Notes: generated by a model from the letters alone, not told the origin. Counted from the stretch's first letter, positions 1 through 9,138 are shown. The stretch is DNA of 35,290 nucleotides from CAZOGW01 sp964579415 (GCA_964579415.1 CAZOGW010000020.1:1-35290); one strand, 5' to 3'. Numbers and translations are program-made.

Positions 1-15
1 GGAGCGCTCCGCCGG

Positions 16-33
16 CCGGTCGGTGCCGACCGG
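16..33. repeat. Short perfect inverted repeat near left edge
   Basis: CCGGTCGG, a two-base loop, then CCGACCGG make an 8-bp stem. It lies upstream of the CGNR gene and could be the terminator of a gene outside the window, but no T-run follows. Nothing else is recognised in bases 1-144, and no clear promoter was found. Confidence 0.3.
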
Positions 34-144
34 TGTCGCCTTCAGGTCTTCCACAGTTCCTCGCTTCAGAGTTTCCGGACTAGATGTCAGGAGTCAAACG
101 TTGTACGCTCCTGGACACTAGTTCGCCAGGCGTAAGCAGTCAAT

Positions 145-705
145 ATGGTTTTTGCTCATGACACGGAAACGGCGCTGGCGGCGGTCGCCGATCTGGTGAA
201 CAGCGCCGGTTCCGACGGGGACAAGCTGACCACCGGCGAGGAACTCGACGCCTTCGTCGCCCGCTGGCGGTACTCGGGAGCGCGCACCCACGACGGCGAC
301 GAGTTGGCGGCGGTGCGGGCGCTGCGACCGCAGCTTCGTCTCATCTGGACCTCCACGAACGAGGAGGACGTCGTCGGTCGTGTCAACTCCCTCCTCTCCG
401 GCGCCGGGGCACTCCCCCAACTCGTCCGCCACGACGACTGGGACTGGCACCTGCACGCCACCGCCCCCGATCAGCCGCTGGCCACCCGGATGTCCGTAGA
501 GGCGGCGATGGCCTTCGTCGACGTGATCCGGGCCGGTGAGCGTGACCGGCTCCGGGTGTGCTCATCAGGCGACTGCAACGATGTCGTCCTCGACCTGTCC
601 CGCAACCGCTCCCGCATGTACTGCGAGTCGGGCTGCGGCAACCGCGCCCATGTCGCCGCCTACCGCGCTCGCCGAGCGGCGCGCTCCGCGGGCTCCGGCA
701 AATAG
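145..705 (+). CDS. CGNR zinc-finger protein (ABATE-type), putative transcriptional regulator
   Basis: This 186-aa protein has the layout of the ABATE/CGNR family. An N-terminal stress-domain-like region opens with HDTETAL and a helical segment that matches the usual start of the family. A C-terminal zinc ribbon has Cys139, Cys144, Cys160 and Cys164, with CGNR at 164-167 followed by a basic helix (AAYRARRAAR). Members are thought to be DNA-binding regulators, but their targets are mostly unknown. The start was chosen because the family begins at this point. No good Shine-Dalgarno sequence precedes it, so it may be leaderless or nearly so. It stands alone on the plus strand, with a heptamer repeat block just downstream. 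Confidence 0.85.
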   Translation: MVFAHDTETALAAVADLVNSAGSDGDKLTTGEELDAFVARWRYSGARTHDGDELAAVRALRPQLRLIWTSTNEEDVVGRVNSLLSGAGALPQLVRHDDWDWHLHATAPDQPLATRMSVEAAMAFVDVIRAGERDRLRVCSSGDCNDVVLDLSRNRSRMYCESGCGNRAHVAAYRARRAARSAGSGK

Positions 706-753
706 GTGACGGCGGCACGAACCTGCGGGGGTCGTTGAGTATCGCGGTGACTG

Positions 754-781
754 TAGTACGTAGTACGTAGTACGTAGTACG
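754..781. repeat. Heptamer tandem repeat, 4 x TAGTACG
   Basis: Four perfect copies of a 7-base unit lie in the 181-bp gap between the CGNR gene and the DUF7144 gene. The block belongs to a family of intergenic heptamer repeats found at eight places in this window. Because TAGTACGTA contains GTAC and TACGTA steps, the array can also fold back on itself. Confidence 0.9.
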
Positions 782-886
782 CGCCTGACCATGGATACCG
801 CGTCCACGGCGGCTGTCGCGTTACAGTGACTCCCCCGGCGCCGAATTCTGGCGTCGCGCGCACGGTCCGGCAAGGAGGAGAGTGTC

Positions 887-1276
887 ATGACCGGCAATCG
901 GGTATCAGGTTGGGCTACCGGCGGTGTCGTGTTGGCTGCCACGCTGATGACGATGACTGGAATCCTCCAGGCCTTTCAGGGCCTGGCGGCGATCATCAGT
1001 GACGAGTTCTTCGTGCGGGTCGGGGACTACGCCTTCAACCTCGACGTCACCGCCTGGGGATGGATCCACCTGATCCTCGGAATCCTCCTCGCCCTCGCCG
1101 GCTTCTACCTCTTCGCGGGGAGCCCGACGGCGGGCGCCATCGCCATCGTCCTGGCGGTGCTGTCGGCCATCTCTAACTTCCTCTTCATCCCCTACTACCC
1201 GTTCTGGTCGATCGTGCTCATCGCCCTGAGCGTCTACGTGATCTGGGCGATCACCCGTCCCGGGGCTCTGGAATAG
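887..1276 (+). CDS. DUF7144-type small integral membrane protein
   Basis: This 129-aa protein has four predicted membrane segments, at about residues 10-30, 52-75, 80-100 and 103-122. The first loop carries FVRVGDYAFNLDVTAWGWIHLI. The loop of this type and the W-G-W-x-H-L motif are typical of the actinobacterial DUF7144 family, which has no known function. The start is supported by AAGGAGG eight bases upstream. The gene converges on the PhyH-type gene, with only seven bases between the stops, so no separate terminator is visible. Confidence 0.85.
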   Translation: MTGNRVSGWATGGVVLAATLMTMTGILQAFQGLAAIISDEFFVRVGDYAFNLDVTAWGWIHLILGILLALAGFYLFAGSPTAGAIAIVLAVLSAISNFLFIPYYPFWSIVLIALSVYVIWAITRPGALE

Positions 1277-1283
1277 ACACCCT

Positions 1284-2093
1284 TCAGTCGGCGGTCCACA
1301 GGACGGGGAAGAGGGGATGGTCCATCTCGGCGCCGGCGGGGAGCTCCACGTCGAGACCGGGGAACGGTGGCGAGGTACGCCACGGGCGAGGGGCGTGCAC
1401 CATGTCGTCTCCCAGGTAGCGGACCGAAAGAACCCGGCGGCGGGCGGCCCGTGACACGCCCCCGGCGGCATGAAGGGTGAGCATGTTGAAGATCACCGCA
1501 TCGCCGGGCTCCAGCTCCCAGGCGAGAATCTCGAAGGCGTCCCGATCGGCCTCGATGTCGGGGAGGTCGGCCAGGGAGCCCTCGGGGAACCACTTCGCCT
1601 CGCCGTCCATGAAGGTCCGCGGCATCAGCCACGGCCCTCGGTGTGACCCGGCGACGAACTCCAGAGTGGATTCCCGATCGACGGCGTCAACGGGGAGCCA
1701 CATGCTGGCGTTCTGCGTGCCGTCGACGTTGTAGTAGGGCTGGTCCTGATGCCACGGGGTGCGCTGGCCGGTGAACGCCTCCTTGACCAGCACGTGGTCG
1801 TGGTAGAGCCTGACCTGCGCCGACCCGGTGAGGCGCCCCACCACCTCGGCGGCCGGCGAGGAGCGGACGAACCGCTCGATGGCGGCGACACGCCGCCAGT
1901 TGCAGAAGTCTTCGAAGAAGAGGCCGTCCGCCTCCTGACTGGCCACCAGCGCCAGCTCACCGGGATCGGCCAGCACCGCCTCGATGGCCTCCTCGACGAG
2001 GGCCAGTTCGGCGGCTGTGGCGATGCCGCGTATACGCACGGCACCGTCGCGCCGGTAGGCCTCGATATCGGCTTCGTCGACCAGGTTCACCAT
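1284..2093 (-). CDS. Phytanoyl-CoA dioxygenase (PhyH) family Fe(II)/2-oxoglutarate oxygenase
   Basis: This 269-aa protein belongs to the PhyH family of non-haem iron, 2-oxoglutarate-dependent hydroxylases. The iron-binding facial triad is visible as His115-x-Asp117 (in TPWHQDQPYY) and distal His208 (in MLTLHAAGG). An Arg-rich stretch near residue 218 (SRAARRRVLSVRY) is suited to binding the 2-oxoglutarate carboxylate. The ATG was chosen because CGGAGGAG sits just upstream and the protein begins at the usual family position. The open frame continues much further upstream, but that part overlaps the next gene in another frame. The substrate cannot be read from the sequence; family members act on acyl-CoAs, osmolytes and small secondary metabolites. 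Confidence 0.88.
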   Translation of the reverse strand: MVNLVDEADIEAYRRDGAVRIRGIATAAELALVEEAIEAVLADPGELALVASQEADGLFFEDFCNWRRVAAIERFVRSSPAAEVVGRLTGSAQVRLYHDHVLVKEAFTGQRTPWHQDQPYYNVDGTQNASMWLPVDAVDRESTLEFVAGSHRGPWLMPRTFMDGEAKWFPEGSLADLPDIEADRDAFEILAWELEPGDAVIFNMLTLHAAGGVSRAARRRVLSVRYLGDDMVHAPRPWRTSPPFPGLDVELPAGAEMDHPLFPVLWTAD

Positions 2094-2143
2094 CGGTTCT
2101 CTCCTCCGTCGGCCGCTGCCCGGGATGCCGGCCGCGGCCCGGC

Positions 2144-2818
2144 TCACGGCGTATCGGCCACCGGATCGCCGCTGAGGCTGCGGTACACGTAGGCCACGGC
2201 CAGCAGGCTGATGCCCAGCGTGAAGATGACGCCGACCACGAGCAGGAGCAACCCGACGATGTTGAGCAGGATGAGCGCCACACCGAACAAGAGGAGCTGC
2301 AACTTGTGACCGGCGGTGATCCCCGAGCTGTACTGCAGCGCGGCCGCGGGATCGGCGTTGCGGTCCACGATGGCCCAGGGCCAGAAGCCGAAAGTGAGCA
2401 GCAGCCAGAAGTTGGCCACCGCCGCCAGCAACCATCCGATGAGCGGCACGTAGCCGAGGAGGCCGGCGGCGAAGTTCATCAACCCGAAGATGATGGCGGC
2501 CACGATGTAGGCGCCGAAGTTGGGCCCCACCTTGATGATGTCGGAACCTTCAGGCTTCCCGCCCCGGGTGATGCTCAGAGCCATGCGGACCCAGCCCATG
2601 GTGATCACCGCCGACACGACGAAACTGACGATCTGCCTCAAGAGCAGGGCGAACCGGCCCGTACCCAGCGGCGCCAGGACCAGGCCCACGACGATGCTGA
2701 CACCGATGACGATGAGCCCGGCGATCAGCATCGGGCCTAGGTTCTCCTGCAGTTTGCGCCACCCGTAGCCGATGGCGGCACCGATGTCGACGGTCCCGCT
2801 CGACGAGTTTCCAGTCAC
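2144..2818 (-). CDS. Polytopic membrane protein of unknown function
   Basis: This 224-aa protein has five or six hydrophobic segments, at about residues 25-50, 60-85, 110-150 and 175-215. It has a glycine-rich C-terminal segment and a short conserved-looking DRNADPAAAL loop. The layout resembles the membrane domain seen in DUF4013/DUF975-type and glycerophosphodiesterase-associated membrane proteins, but no catalytic motif is present. The GTG start was chosen because GGGAGGT lies seven bases upstream. A longer frame runs to 2986 but would cross the divergent alcohol dehydrogenase start region. It is divergent from the dehydrogenase (118 bp between starts) and lies 50 bp upstream of the PhyH-type gene on the same strand, so the two may be co-transcribed. 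Confidence 0.75.
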   Translation of the reverse strand: MTGNSSSGTVDIGAAIGYGWRKLQENLGPMLIAGLIVIGVSIVVGLVLAPLGTGRFALLLRQIVSFVVSAVITMGWVRMALSITRGGKPEGSDIIKVGPNFGAYIVAAIIFGLMNFAAGLLGYVPLIGWLLAAVANFWLLLTFGFWPWAIVDRNADPAAALQYSSGITAGHKLQLLLFGVALILLNIVGLLLLVVGVIFTLGISLLAVAYVYRSLSGDPVADTP

Positions 2819-2936
2819 TGTGACGACCTCCCTGGTGTCCGGCGGGAACGGTAGCAACCAGCCGCCGCGCCCAGTGGATACCGGGACGCCGATGCCGGAT
2901 ACTGCCTCCGACACACCCAGCCGAGGGAGGGACCGG

Positions 2937-3950
2937 ATGAGAGCCGTGCAACTCGTCGCCATCGGCGCGCCCGTGGAGGACCGCACCGTGCCTCGCCCCG
3001 AGCCGGGACCGGGGGAGGTCCTCGTCGACGTGGCCGCCGCCGGGATCTGCCACTCCGACGTTCACTACCGCGACGGGCTGGGGACGGTCGGGACGCTCCC
3101 GCAAACCCTGGGCCACGAGATCTCCGGCACTGTCGCCGCCGCCGGGGAGGGGGTGGATCCCAACAGGGTGGGCTCCCGGGTGGGCATCCACTACGTGGTG
3201 AGCTGCACCCGCTGCGACGGATGCCTGCGGCGTGGGGAGCAGTTCTGCACCACCTACGAGATGGTGGGCAAGGATCGGGACGGAGGGTATGCCGAGGCCA
3301 TCGTGGTACCCGAGCGCAACGCGATCGAGCTACCCGGAGCAGTCGACATGCGCCACGGCGCGGTGATGATGTGCTCGTCGGTGACGGCGCTCCACAGTTT
3401 GCACCGCGCCACCATGCGACCCGGCCAGACAGTGGCGGTCTTCGGCGCCGGCGGGCTCGGCCTGTCGGCGGTGCAGATCGCCACCGCCCTGGGAGCGGGC
3501 ACGGTGGTGGCGGTCGACATCGACGAGGCCCGCCTCGCCCTCGCCGCAGATCTGGGGGCGGTGCCCGTCCCGGCGGGGGAGGCGATCCGGGCCATAGGCG
3601 CCGCCGGCGGAGCCGATGTGGCGCTGGACCTGGTGGGCTCGGCAGCGGTACTCCGGGACGCCGTCGCCTCCGCCGCGCCCGGTGGGCGGGTGGTGTCGGT
3701 GGGGCTGACCGCGGAAACGCTGGGAGTCCACCCTCAGCGCGACCTGATACGCAACGAGGTGTCGGTCCTCGGCTCCAACGACCACACCCTGGAGGAAGTC
3801 CACCAGGTGCTGGCGCTGGCGGCCTCGGGCGCGCTGCGCCTCGACCGCGTGGTCACCGAGGAGGTGTCGCTGGGTGCCGGCGAGGTCAACCGAGTCATGG
3901 AGGAGATGGCGCGCTTCGGGTCGGGCGGCCGCCGGGTGATCGTGACCTGA
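2937..3950 (+). CDS. Zinc-dependent alcohol dehydrogenase (MDR family)
   Basis: This 337-aa medium-chain dehydrogenase has the catalytic zinc ligand Cys38 (GICHSD) and the His60-Glu61 pair (GHE). Structural-zinc cysteines are at 90, 93, 96 and 104 (CTRCDGC and later Cys). A Rossmann NAD(P) motif GAGGLG follows at about residue 163. It should oxidise an alcohol or reduce an aldehyde or ketone; the substrate is not evident. The ATG is supported by GAGGGAGGG just upstream, and the protein is close to the usual family length (about 340 aa). The neighbouring RTX protease gene begins 110 bp downstream in the same direction but is probably independent. Confidence 0.9.
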   Translation: MRAVQLVAIGAPVEDRTVPRPEPGPGEVLVDVAAAGICHSDVHYRDGLGTVGTLPQTLGHEISGTVAAAGEGVDPNRVGSRVGIHYVVSCTRCDGCLRRGEQFCTTYEMVGKDRDGGYAEAIVVPERNAIELPGAVDMRHGAVMMCSSVTALHSLHRATMRPGQTVAVFGAGGLGLSAVQIATALGAGTVVAVDIDEARLALAADLGAVPVPAGEAIRAIGAAGGADVALDLVGSAAVLRDAVASAAPGGRVVSVGLTAETLGVHPQRDLIRNEVSVLGSNDHTLEEVHQVLALAASGALRLDRVVTEEVSLGAGEVNRVMEEMARFGSGGRRVIVT

Positions 3951-4059
3951 GCGACGCCCCCCACCGCGGCTGTTGCCTACAGCGGAGCGGGGCTTAGGAT
4001 CAAGGCCTCTGAACGCCCCCCGTGAGAGGCGCCTCGACCGCGGCAGGAGAGGAAACCTC

Positions 4060-6390
4060 GTGTCCCAGCACCCACACCGCATCCGCCCTTTGCCCGGCCT
4101 CGTCATCTTCGCCACTGCGCTCCTGATGGTGGTCGGAACGGTGCCGGCCTCCGGCGCCGTCACCGCCCAGGAACAGCCCACCGGAGGCGCCGCCGCCGGT
4201 GCGGAACTGCGCGGGGCGCTGGCGGATTCTGCCGACGGCCTGATCCGCGTGGTGGTGGCGAGCAACGTCACCTTCACCCCCGAGGGTTCCCTCTCCCCGT
4301 CGGCCGCGGCGGCTCAGCAGTCCGCCATCTCGGGGAGCCTGGACACCGTGTCCGCCTCGCTGCAAGGGACGCGTTCGCGGATCGTCCACCGCTTCGAGTC
4401 CGTGCCGGGTGCCGTCGCCCTGGTCGACGCTGCCGGGCTCGACGCACTCCTTGCCGACCCGTCGGTGGCTTCGGTGAGGCTGGACCGCGCCTTCCCGCTC
4501 GCCCTAAACAAGTCCACGTCGCTCATCGGCTCCGACAAGCTGAACTCCGCCGGAGTGCGCGGCAACAACTGGGAAGGCGCCTCCGGCGCCTACGAGATCG
4601 CCATCATCGACAGCGGGGTGCGCAACACCCACAAGGCCTTCGGTAGCCGCGTCGTCGCCGGTGCCTGTTATTCCTGGGGCGAGAACGGCCCTGGTGGCGC
4701 CGGCGACTGCCCCAACGGCAAAGAATCCCAGACCGGCGTCAACGCCGGAAAGCACTGCACCTGGTCGTCGCAGTGCAACCACGGTACCCACGTCGCCGGG
4801 ATCGCCGCCGGCGGCACGTTCGGCAGCAGCGGCCATGAAGGCGTGGCCCGCGGCGCCCGTATCGTCTCCATCCAGGTGGGTTCCAGCTTCCATCGCGACT
4901 ACTGCGGGTTGCCCTCCGGCGACCGGTGCTGGTTGTACTGGTACTCCGACCTCGATCGAGCCCTGGAGCGGGTGCTCAAGCTGAGGAACGATGGGCGCAG
5001 GATCGCCTCGGTCAACCTCAGCCTCGGCGGCGACGAGTTCTCCGGGGAGTCGGCGTGCGGGAACAGCTTCCCCGTCACCCGGAACCTCACCGCCAACCTG
5101 ACCGCGGCCGGAGTCGCCGTCGTGGCGGCTGCCGGCAACAACTTCACCACCGGCAGGGTCACCTACCCGGCCTGCCTGCCCGCGGTGTACGCGGTGTCGG
5201 CCACCGACGACGGCGACGACCTGGCCTTCTTCAGCAACGTCAGCGGCATCACCGACTGGTTCGCCCCCGGAGTCGACATCATGGCCCCGGTGTCCACCGG
5301 CAACACCGCCCGCACCGAGATGTCGGGCACCTCGATGGCGTCGCCGCACGTCGCCGGGGCCTTCGCCCTGCTGCGGGAGTGCATCGGCAACAACACTCCC
5401 GCCAAGGTGGCGGCCGACCTGTCCGCCACCGGCCGGCAGCTCACCCTCGAGGGCGTCACCCGCAAGCGCATCAACGTGCTGCAGGCAGCCATCCGCAACG
5501 TCCCCAACAACCACTTCACCAGCGCCCGCAAGGTTTCGGGCAACCTGGTGAACAACGCCGCCTTCAACGTGTGCGCCAACTCCCAGGCCGCCGAACCGAG
5601 CATCGGTGACCCGCAGAACACGATCTGGTGGTCGTGGACGGCCCCCGCCGGCGGTATCGCCACCATCTCGACCGACAACGGCGGCGGCAACAAGACCACC
5701 TTCGACACCGAGCTCAGCGTGTTCACCGGCAGTTCGCTCGGGTCGCTCAATCTGGTGGCGTACGACAACGACAGCGGCTCCGGGAACCGGTCCCTCGTCG
5801 AGATCATCGTCAAGAAGGGAACCACCTACCGGATCCGGGTCGACGGTGTCAAAGGCGCCAACGGCCGCGTCAACCTCCACATCTCCCGCAAGGCCCTCCG
5901 CTGCGAAGGCCTGGTGCCGACCATCGTCGGCACCAACGGCGCCGACACCATCACCGGCACCACAAAGAAGGACGTGATCCATGCCGGCGCCGGGAACGAC
6001 GTGGTCAAGGGCCGCGGCGGCAACGACGTCATCTGCGGCGGCGGCGGGAACGACACCCTCCACGGAGGAGGAGGGAACGACACACTCGTCGGCGGTATCG
6101 GGAACGACAAGCTCTACGGAGGGGACGGCACCGACACCCTCAAAGGCGGCGCCGGTAACGACGAGCTGCGCGGCGAGGCCGCCAAGGACACGCTTTCCGG
6201 CGGCACCGGAAACGACAAACTGTGGGGCGGCGCCGGCAGCGACGCACTCTCCGGCGGGGCCGGCGCCGACACCCTCAATGGCGGCAGCGGCAACGACAGC
6301 CTCAAAGGCGGCGGCGGGAGGGACATCTGCCGCGGAGGCAGCGGCACCGACACCGCATCCTCCTGCGAGGTGCGCACCGGGATTCCCTGA
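4060..6390 (+). CDS. Secreted subtilisin-like serine protease with C-terminal RTX calcium-binding repeats
   Basis: This 776-aa preproprotein starts with a Sec-type signal: basic n-region, hydrophobic GLVIFATALLMVVG, then a cleavage site near ASGAVTAQ. A propeptide-like region follows, and then an S8 protease domain with the full triad: Asp184 (AIIDSGV), His241 (NHGTHVAG) and Ser425 (GTSMASPHVAG). A beta-sandwich domain (about 485-610) resembles pre-peptidase C-terminal domains. The tail, about residues 619-770, is an array of nine-residue GGxGxDxLx repeats that bind calcium as a beta-roll. It should degrade proteins outside the cell in a calcium-dependent way. The GTG start has AGGAGAGG upstream; an ATG-started frame from 3973 lacks such a site and would bury the signal peptide. 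An antisense frame across the RTX tail is a composition artefact. Confidence 0.9.
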   Translation: MSQHPHRIRPLPGLVIFATALLMVVGTVPASGAVTAQEQPTGGAAAGAELRGALADSADGLIRVVVASNVTFTPEGSLSPSAAAAQQSAISGSLDTVSASLQGTRSRIVHRFESVPGAVALVDAAGLDALLADPSVASVRLDRAFPLALNKSTSLIGSDKLNSAGVRGNNWEGASGAYEIAIIDSGVRNTHKAFGSRVVAGACYSWGENGPGGAGDCPNGKESQTGVNAGKHCTWSSQCNHGTHVAGIAAGGTFGSSGHEGVARGARIVSIQVGSSFHRDYCGLPSGDRCWLYWYSDLDRALERVLKLRNDGRRIASVNLSLGGDEFSGESACGNSFPVTRNLTANLTAAGVAVVAAAGNNFTTGRVTYPACLPAVYAVSATDDGDDLAFFSNVSGITDWFAPGVDIMAPVSTGNTARTEMSGTSMASPHVAGAFALLRECIGNNTPAKVAADLSATGRQLTLEGVTRKRINVLQAAIRNVPNNHFTSARKVSGNLVNNAAFNVCANSQAAEPSIGDPQNTIWWSWTAPAGGIATISTDNGGGNKTTFDTELSVFTGSSLGSLNLVAYDNDSGSGNRSLVEIIVKKGTTYRIRVDGVKGANGRVNLHISRKALRCEGLVPTIVGTNGADTITGTTKKDVIHAGAGNDVVKGRGGNDVICGGGGNDTLHGGGGNDTLVGGIGNDKLYGGDGTDTLKGGAGNDELRGEAAKDTLSGGTGNDKLWGGAGSDALSGGAGADTLNGGSGNDSLKGGGGRDICRGGSGTDTASSCEVRTGIP

Positions 6391-6538
6391 TCGAACGGCT
6401 CCCGGACGAGCCCTCGCGGTGGCGCCCGAATCGCCGGCCGGGCAGCGAACCGTCCACGAAGCTAACTTTGGGACCGCCGATGCCGGGACCGGCCGGATCC
6501 CGGAAGGCCGATCAGGTCGAGTGAGCAGGGAGGCCGCC

Positions 6539-7978
6539 GTGACGTTGGCAACCGGTGTCGTGCAGAACTTCATCGACGGGAGCCTGCGGGACGCCGCCGA
6601 CGGGCGCACCTCGGCGGTGGTGAGCCCGGTAACGGGACGGGAGTACGCCCGAGCGGCCCTCTCGGGCACCGCCGACGTCGACGCCGCCTGCCGATCCGCG
6701 CTGAAGGCGTTCGAGGGATGGCGCCGGGCCACACCCTCCGAGCGCAGCCTGGCCCTGCTGCGTATCGCCGACGCCCTGGAATCCCGGGCCGAGGAGTTCA
6801 CCCGGCTCGAGGTTGAGAACACCGGGAAGCCGTACGGGCTGACCCTCTCCGACGAGCTTCCCCCCGCCGCCGACCAGATCCGGTTCTTCGCCGGCGCCGC
6901 CCGGCACCTGGAAGGCCTTTCCACCGGTGAGTACCTGGCGGACCACACCTCATTCATCCGCCGCGAGCCGATCGGCGTGTGCGCCCAGGTGGCACCATGG
7001 AACTACCCGCTGCTGATGGCGGTGTGGAAGATCGGACCGGCGCTGGCCGCCGGCAACACCGTCGTCCTCAAGCCGTCCGACACCACCCCGGTGACCGCGG
7101 TGGCCCTGGCCGAGCTGGCCGCCGAGTTCCTCCCGCCCGGCGTCTTCAACGTGATCTGCGGCGACCGCGACACCGGCCGGGCACTGGTGGCCCATGAGAT
7201 CCCGCAGCTCGTCTCCGTCACCGGCAGCATCCGAGCCGGGAAGCAGGTGGCGGAGGCGGCGTCGGCCGATCTGAAACGTGTCCACCTCGAGCTGGGCGGC
7301 AAGGCGCCTGTGGTGGTTTTCGACGACGCCGATATCGCCTCGGCTGCAGCGGGTATCGCCGGCGCCGGGCTCTTCAACGCCGGCCAGGACTGCACCGCGG
7401 CCACCCGGGTCCTCGCCGGGCCCCGGGTCAGCGACGACCTGGTGGCGGCACTCGCCGAGCAGGCGCAGGACCTGAAGACGGGAGACCCCTATGACGAGGC
7501 CACCTACTACGGGCCTCTCAACAACGCCGACCAGCTCGCCAGGGTGAACGGCTTCCTGGAGCGGGCACCCGATCACGCCGCCGTCGCCACCGGCGGCCGG
7601 CGCGTCTCCCGGGACGGCTACTTCTTCGAGCCCACCGTCGTCGGCGGGCTGCTCCAGGGCGACGAGATGAGCCAGGACGAGATCTTCGGGCCGGTGATCA
7701 CGGTGCAGCGGTTCGAGGACGAGGACACCGCCCTGGCGTGGGCCAACGGGGTCCGCTACGGCCTGGCGTCGAGCGTATGGACGAAGGACCACGGCCGTGC
7801 CATGCGCTTCGCCCGCTCCCTCGACTACGGCTGCGTCTGGATCAACTGCCACATTCCCCTCGTTGCCGAGATGCCCCACGGCGGCTTCAAGCAGTCCGGC
7901 TACGGGAAGGACCTGTCCATCTACGCACTGGAGGACTACACCCGCATCAAGCATGTGATGTCGTATATCGGTGAGTGA
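6539..7978 (+). CDS. NAD(P)-dependent aldehyde dehydrogenase, gamma-aminobutyraldehyde/betaine-aldehyde type
   Basis: This 479-aa enzyme is of normal family length. The general-base Glu251 is in LELGGKAPVV and the catalytic Cys285 is in AGQDCTAA. The NAD-binding KPSDTTP stretch and the C-terminal GGFKQSGYGKDLS are also present. LELGGKAPVVVFDDADI with FNAGQDCTAATRV resembles gamma-aminobutyraldehyde dehydrogenases (PatD/PuuC-like), which make 4-aminobutyrate in polyamine breakdown. That substrate is inference; no aminotransferase sits beside it. The GTG start follows GGGAGG at five bases. A longer in-frame reading back to 5981 runs antisense-like through the protease repeats and is rejected. 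It lies 148 bp after the protease gene and 107 bp before the LLM gene. Confidence 0.88.
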   Translation: MTLATGVVQNFIDGSLRDAADGRTSAVVSPVTGREYARAALSGTADVDAACRSALKAFEGWRRATPSERSLALLRIADALESRAEEFTRLEVENTGKPYGLTLSDELPPAADQIRFFAGAARHLEGLSTGEYLADHTSFIRREPIGVCAQVAPWNYPLLMAVWKIGPALAAGNTVVLKPSDTTPVTAVALAELAAEFLPPGVFNVICGDRDTGRALVAHEIPQLVSVTGSIRAGKQVAEAASADLKRVHLELGGKAPVVVFDDADIASAAAGIAGAGLFNAGQDCTAATRVLAGPRVSDDLVAALAEQAQDLKTGDPYDEATYYGPLNNADQLARVNGFLERAPDHAAVATGGRRVSRDGYFFEPTVVGGLLQGDEMSQDEIFGPVITVQRFEDEDTALAWANGVRYGLASSVWTKDHGRAMRFARSLDYGCVWINCHIPLVAEMPHGGFKQSGYGKDLSIYALEDYTRIKHVMSYIGE

Positions 7979-8006
7979 GAACCGCGGACGTTCGGTCTGG
8001 CGGGGA

Positions 8007-8039
8007 GGTACTTGGTACTTGGTACTAGGTAACTGGTAG
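8007..8039. repeat. Heptamer tandem repeat, GGTACTT type (4 units plus partial)
   Basis: Two exact GGTACTT units are followed by two degenerate ones (GGTACTA, GGTAACT) and a terminal GGTAG. They lie between the aldehyde dehydrogenase and the LLM gene. Like the copies at 10452 and 32528, the block is preceded by a GGGA or GGGGA stretch and ends in GGTAG, so the whole element, and not only the unit, looks duplicated. Confidence 0.9.
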
Positions 8040-8085
8040 CGGGTAGCCGTTCAGGCTGCCGAGACGACTGTAACGGGGAGGAACA

Positions 8086-9138
8086 ATGGTCAAGTTCAGC
8101 TACATGCACCTACCGGCATATCCGATCGGGGAGTCGATCGCTCTCATCAAGAAAGCCGACCAGCTCGGGTTCTATGGCGCCTACGCCGTGGACGAGACAT
8201 GGTGGAAGGATATGTGGCTGCTCTTCGCCGCAGCCGCCGCCGATACCGAGCAGATCAGGATGGGCCCCAGTGTCACCCACGTCATCCTGCGCGACCCGAC
8301 CCTCATCGTCCAGCAGTTGGCCACGCTCGACGAGCTGTCCGGAGGCCGTGCCGACATGGTGGTCAGCTTCGGCAACGTCTCGCTGCTCCAGCAGTACAAG
8401 CAGCCCTGGGAGGGGACCCGCCCGCTGTCACGGGTGAAAGAAGCCCACGGGGTGATGCGCTCCTTCCTCGACACCGGCGCCGTCACCCTCGACGGGGAGT
8501 TCTTCAACTACCAGGGATTGTGGACCCTGGCCCGCCCGGTGCAGGATCGGGTCCCGATCAAGCTGGGCGCCATGGGCGGACCTAAGTCGTTCCAGGTGGC
8601 CGGCGAGATGTTCGACGGGATGCACCACGCCCTCGGCTACACACGGGAGAACTACGACTACGTGATGGACAACGTCAAGCTGGGCGCCGAGCGGGCCGGC
8701 CGCGATTGGCGGGAGCTGGACCTGGCCGCCTGGGTGGTCTGGGTGTGTGGCGAGGACTCCGCCGCCGCCAAGGAGGTGGCCCGCATCATGGTGGCCTTCT
8801 ACCTGTCTTCCATGCCGGAGAGCCAGCTCGCCCGCCACGGGATCAGCCCCGAAGACCTGGCGCCGATCTTCGCCGCCTTCGGCGAGGGCGACGTGGAGGC
8901 GGCGGTGAACCTCACCAGCCCGGAGCTGGGCGACCTGCTCTCCATCTCGGGTACCCCCGAGGAGTGTGTGGCCAAGCTGCAGGAGAACATCCTGCCCACC
9001 GGCATCAACCACATCGTGGCGGCCATCACCGACCCCTACCTGGTGAACGCCTTCACCGGCCGCCAGATCGACAACTGCCCCGACGCCGCCGGCCAACTCC
9101 AACTAATCGCCGACCGTGTAATGCCCGCGCTGGCCTGA
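8086..9138 (+). CDS. LLM-class (luciferase-like) flavin/F420-dependent oxidoreductase
   Basis: This 350-aa TIM-barrel protein is of the bacterial luciferase-like superfamily. Typical features are MHLPAYPIGESIALIKKADQLGFYGAYAVDE at the N-terminus (first strand and helix), the RIRMGPSVTHV-like second strand (QIRMGPSVTHVILRDP) and the central GGRADMVVSFGN. A substrate-side helix and an SISGTPEECVAKLQ motif near the C-terminus complete the fold, as in F420-dependent methylene-tetrahydromethanopterin reductase-like enzymes. It probably uses F420 or FMN, and the reaction is unknown. GGGGAGG four bases upstream fixes the start. It is followed by an array of terminator-like hairpins. Confidence 0.87.
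   Translation: MVKFSYMHLPAYPIGESIALIKKADQLGFYGAYAVDETWWKDMWLLFAAAAADTEQIRMGPSVTHVILRDPTLIVQQLATLDELSGGRADMVVSFGNVSLLQQYKQPWEGTRPLSRVKEAHGVMRSFLDTGAVTLDGEFFNYQGLWTLARPVQDRVPIKLGAMGGPKSFQVAGEMFDGMHHALGYTRENYDYVMDNVKLGAERAGRDWRELDLAAWVVWVCGEDSAAAKEVARIMVAFYLSSMPESQLARHGISPEDLAPIFAAFGEGDVEAAVNLTSPELGDLLSISGTPEECVAKLQENILPTGINHIVAAITDPYLVNAFTGRQIDNCPDAAGQLQLIADRVMPALA

Noticed and set aside
5981..6538. N-terminal extension of the aldehyde dehydrogenase into the RTX region
   Set aside because: The extension is low-complexity alternative-frame reading of RTX repeats; GGGAGG and family alignment put the start at 6539.
4504..6957. Very long antisense open frame (817 codons) opposite the RTX protease
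   Set aside because: It runs through the GC-rich codons of the real protease in the opposite direction, has no domain, is valine/glycine/aspartate repetitive and lacks a ribosome site; a composition artefact.
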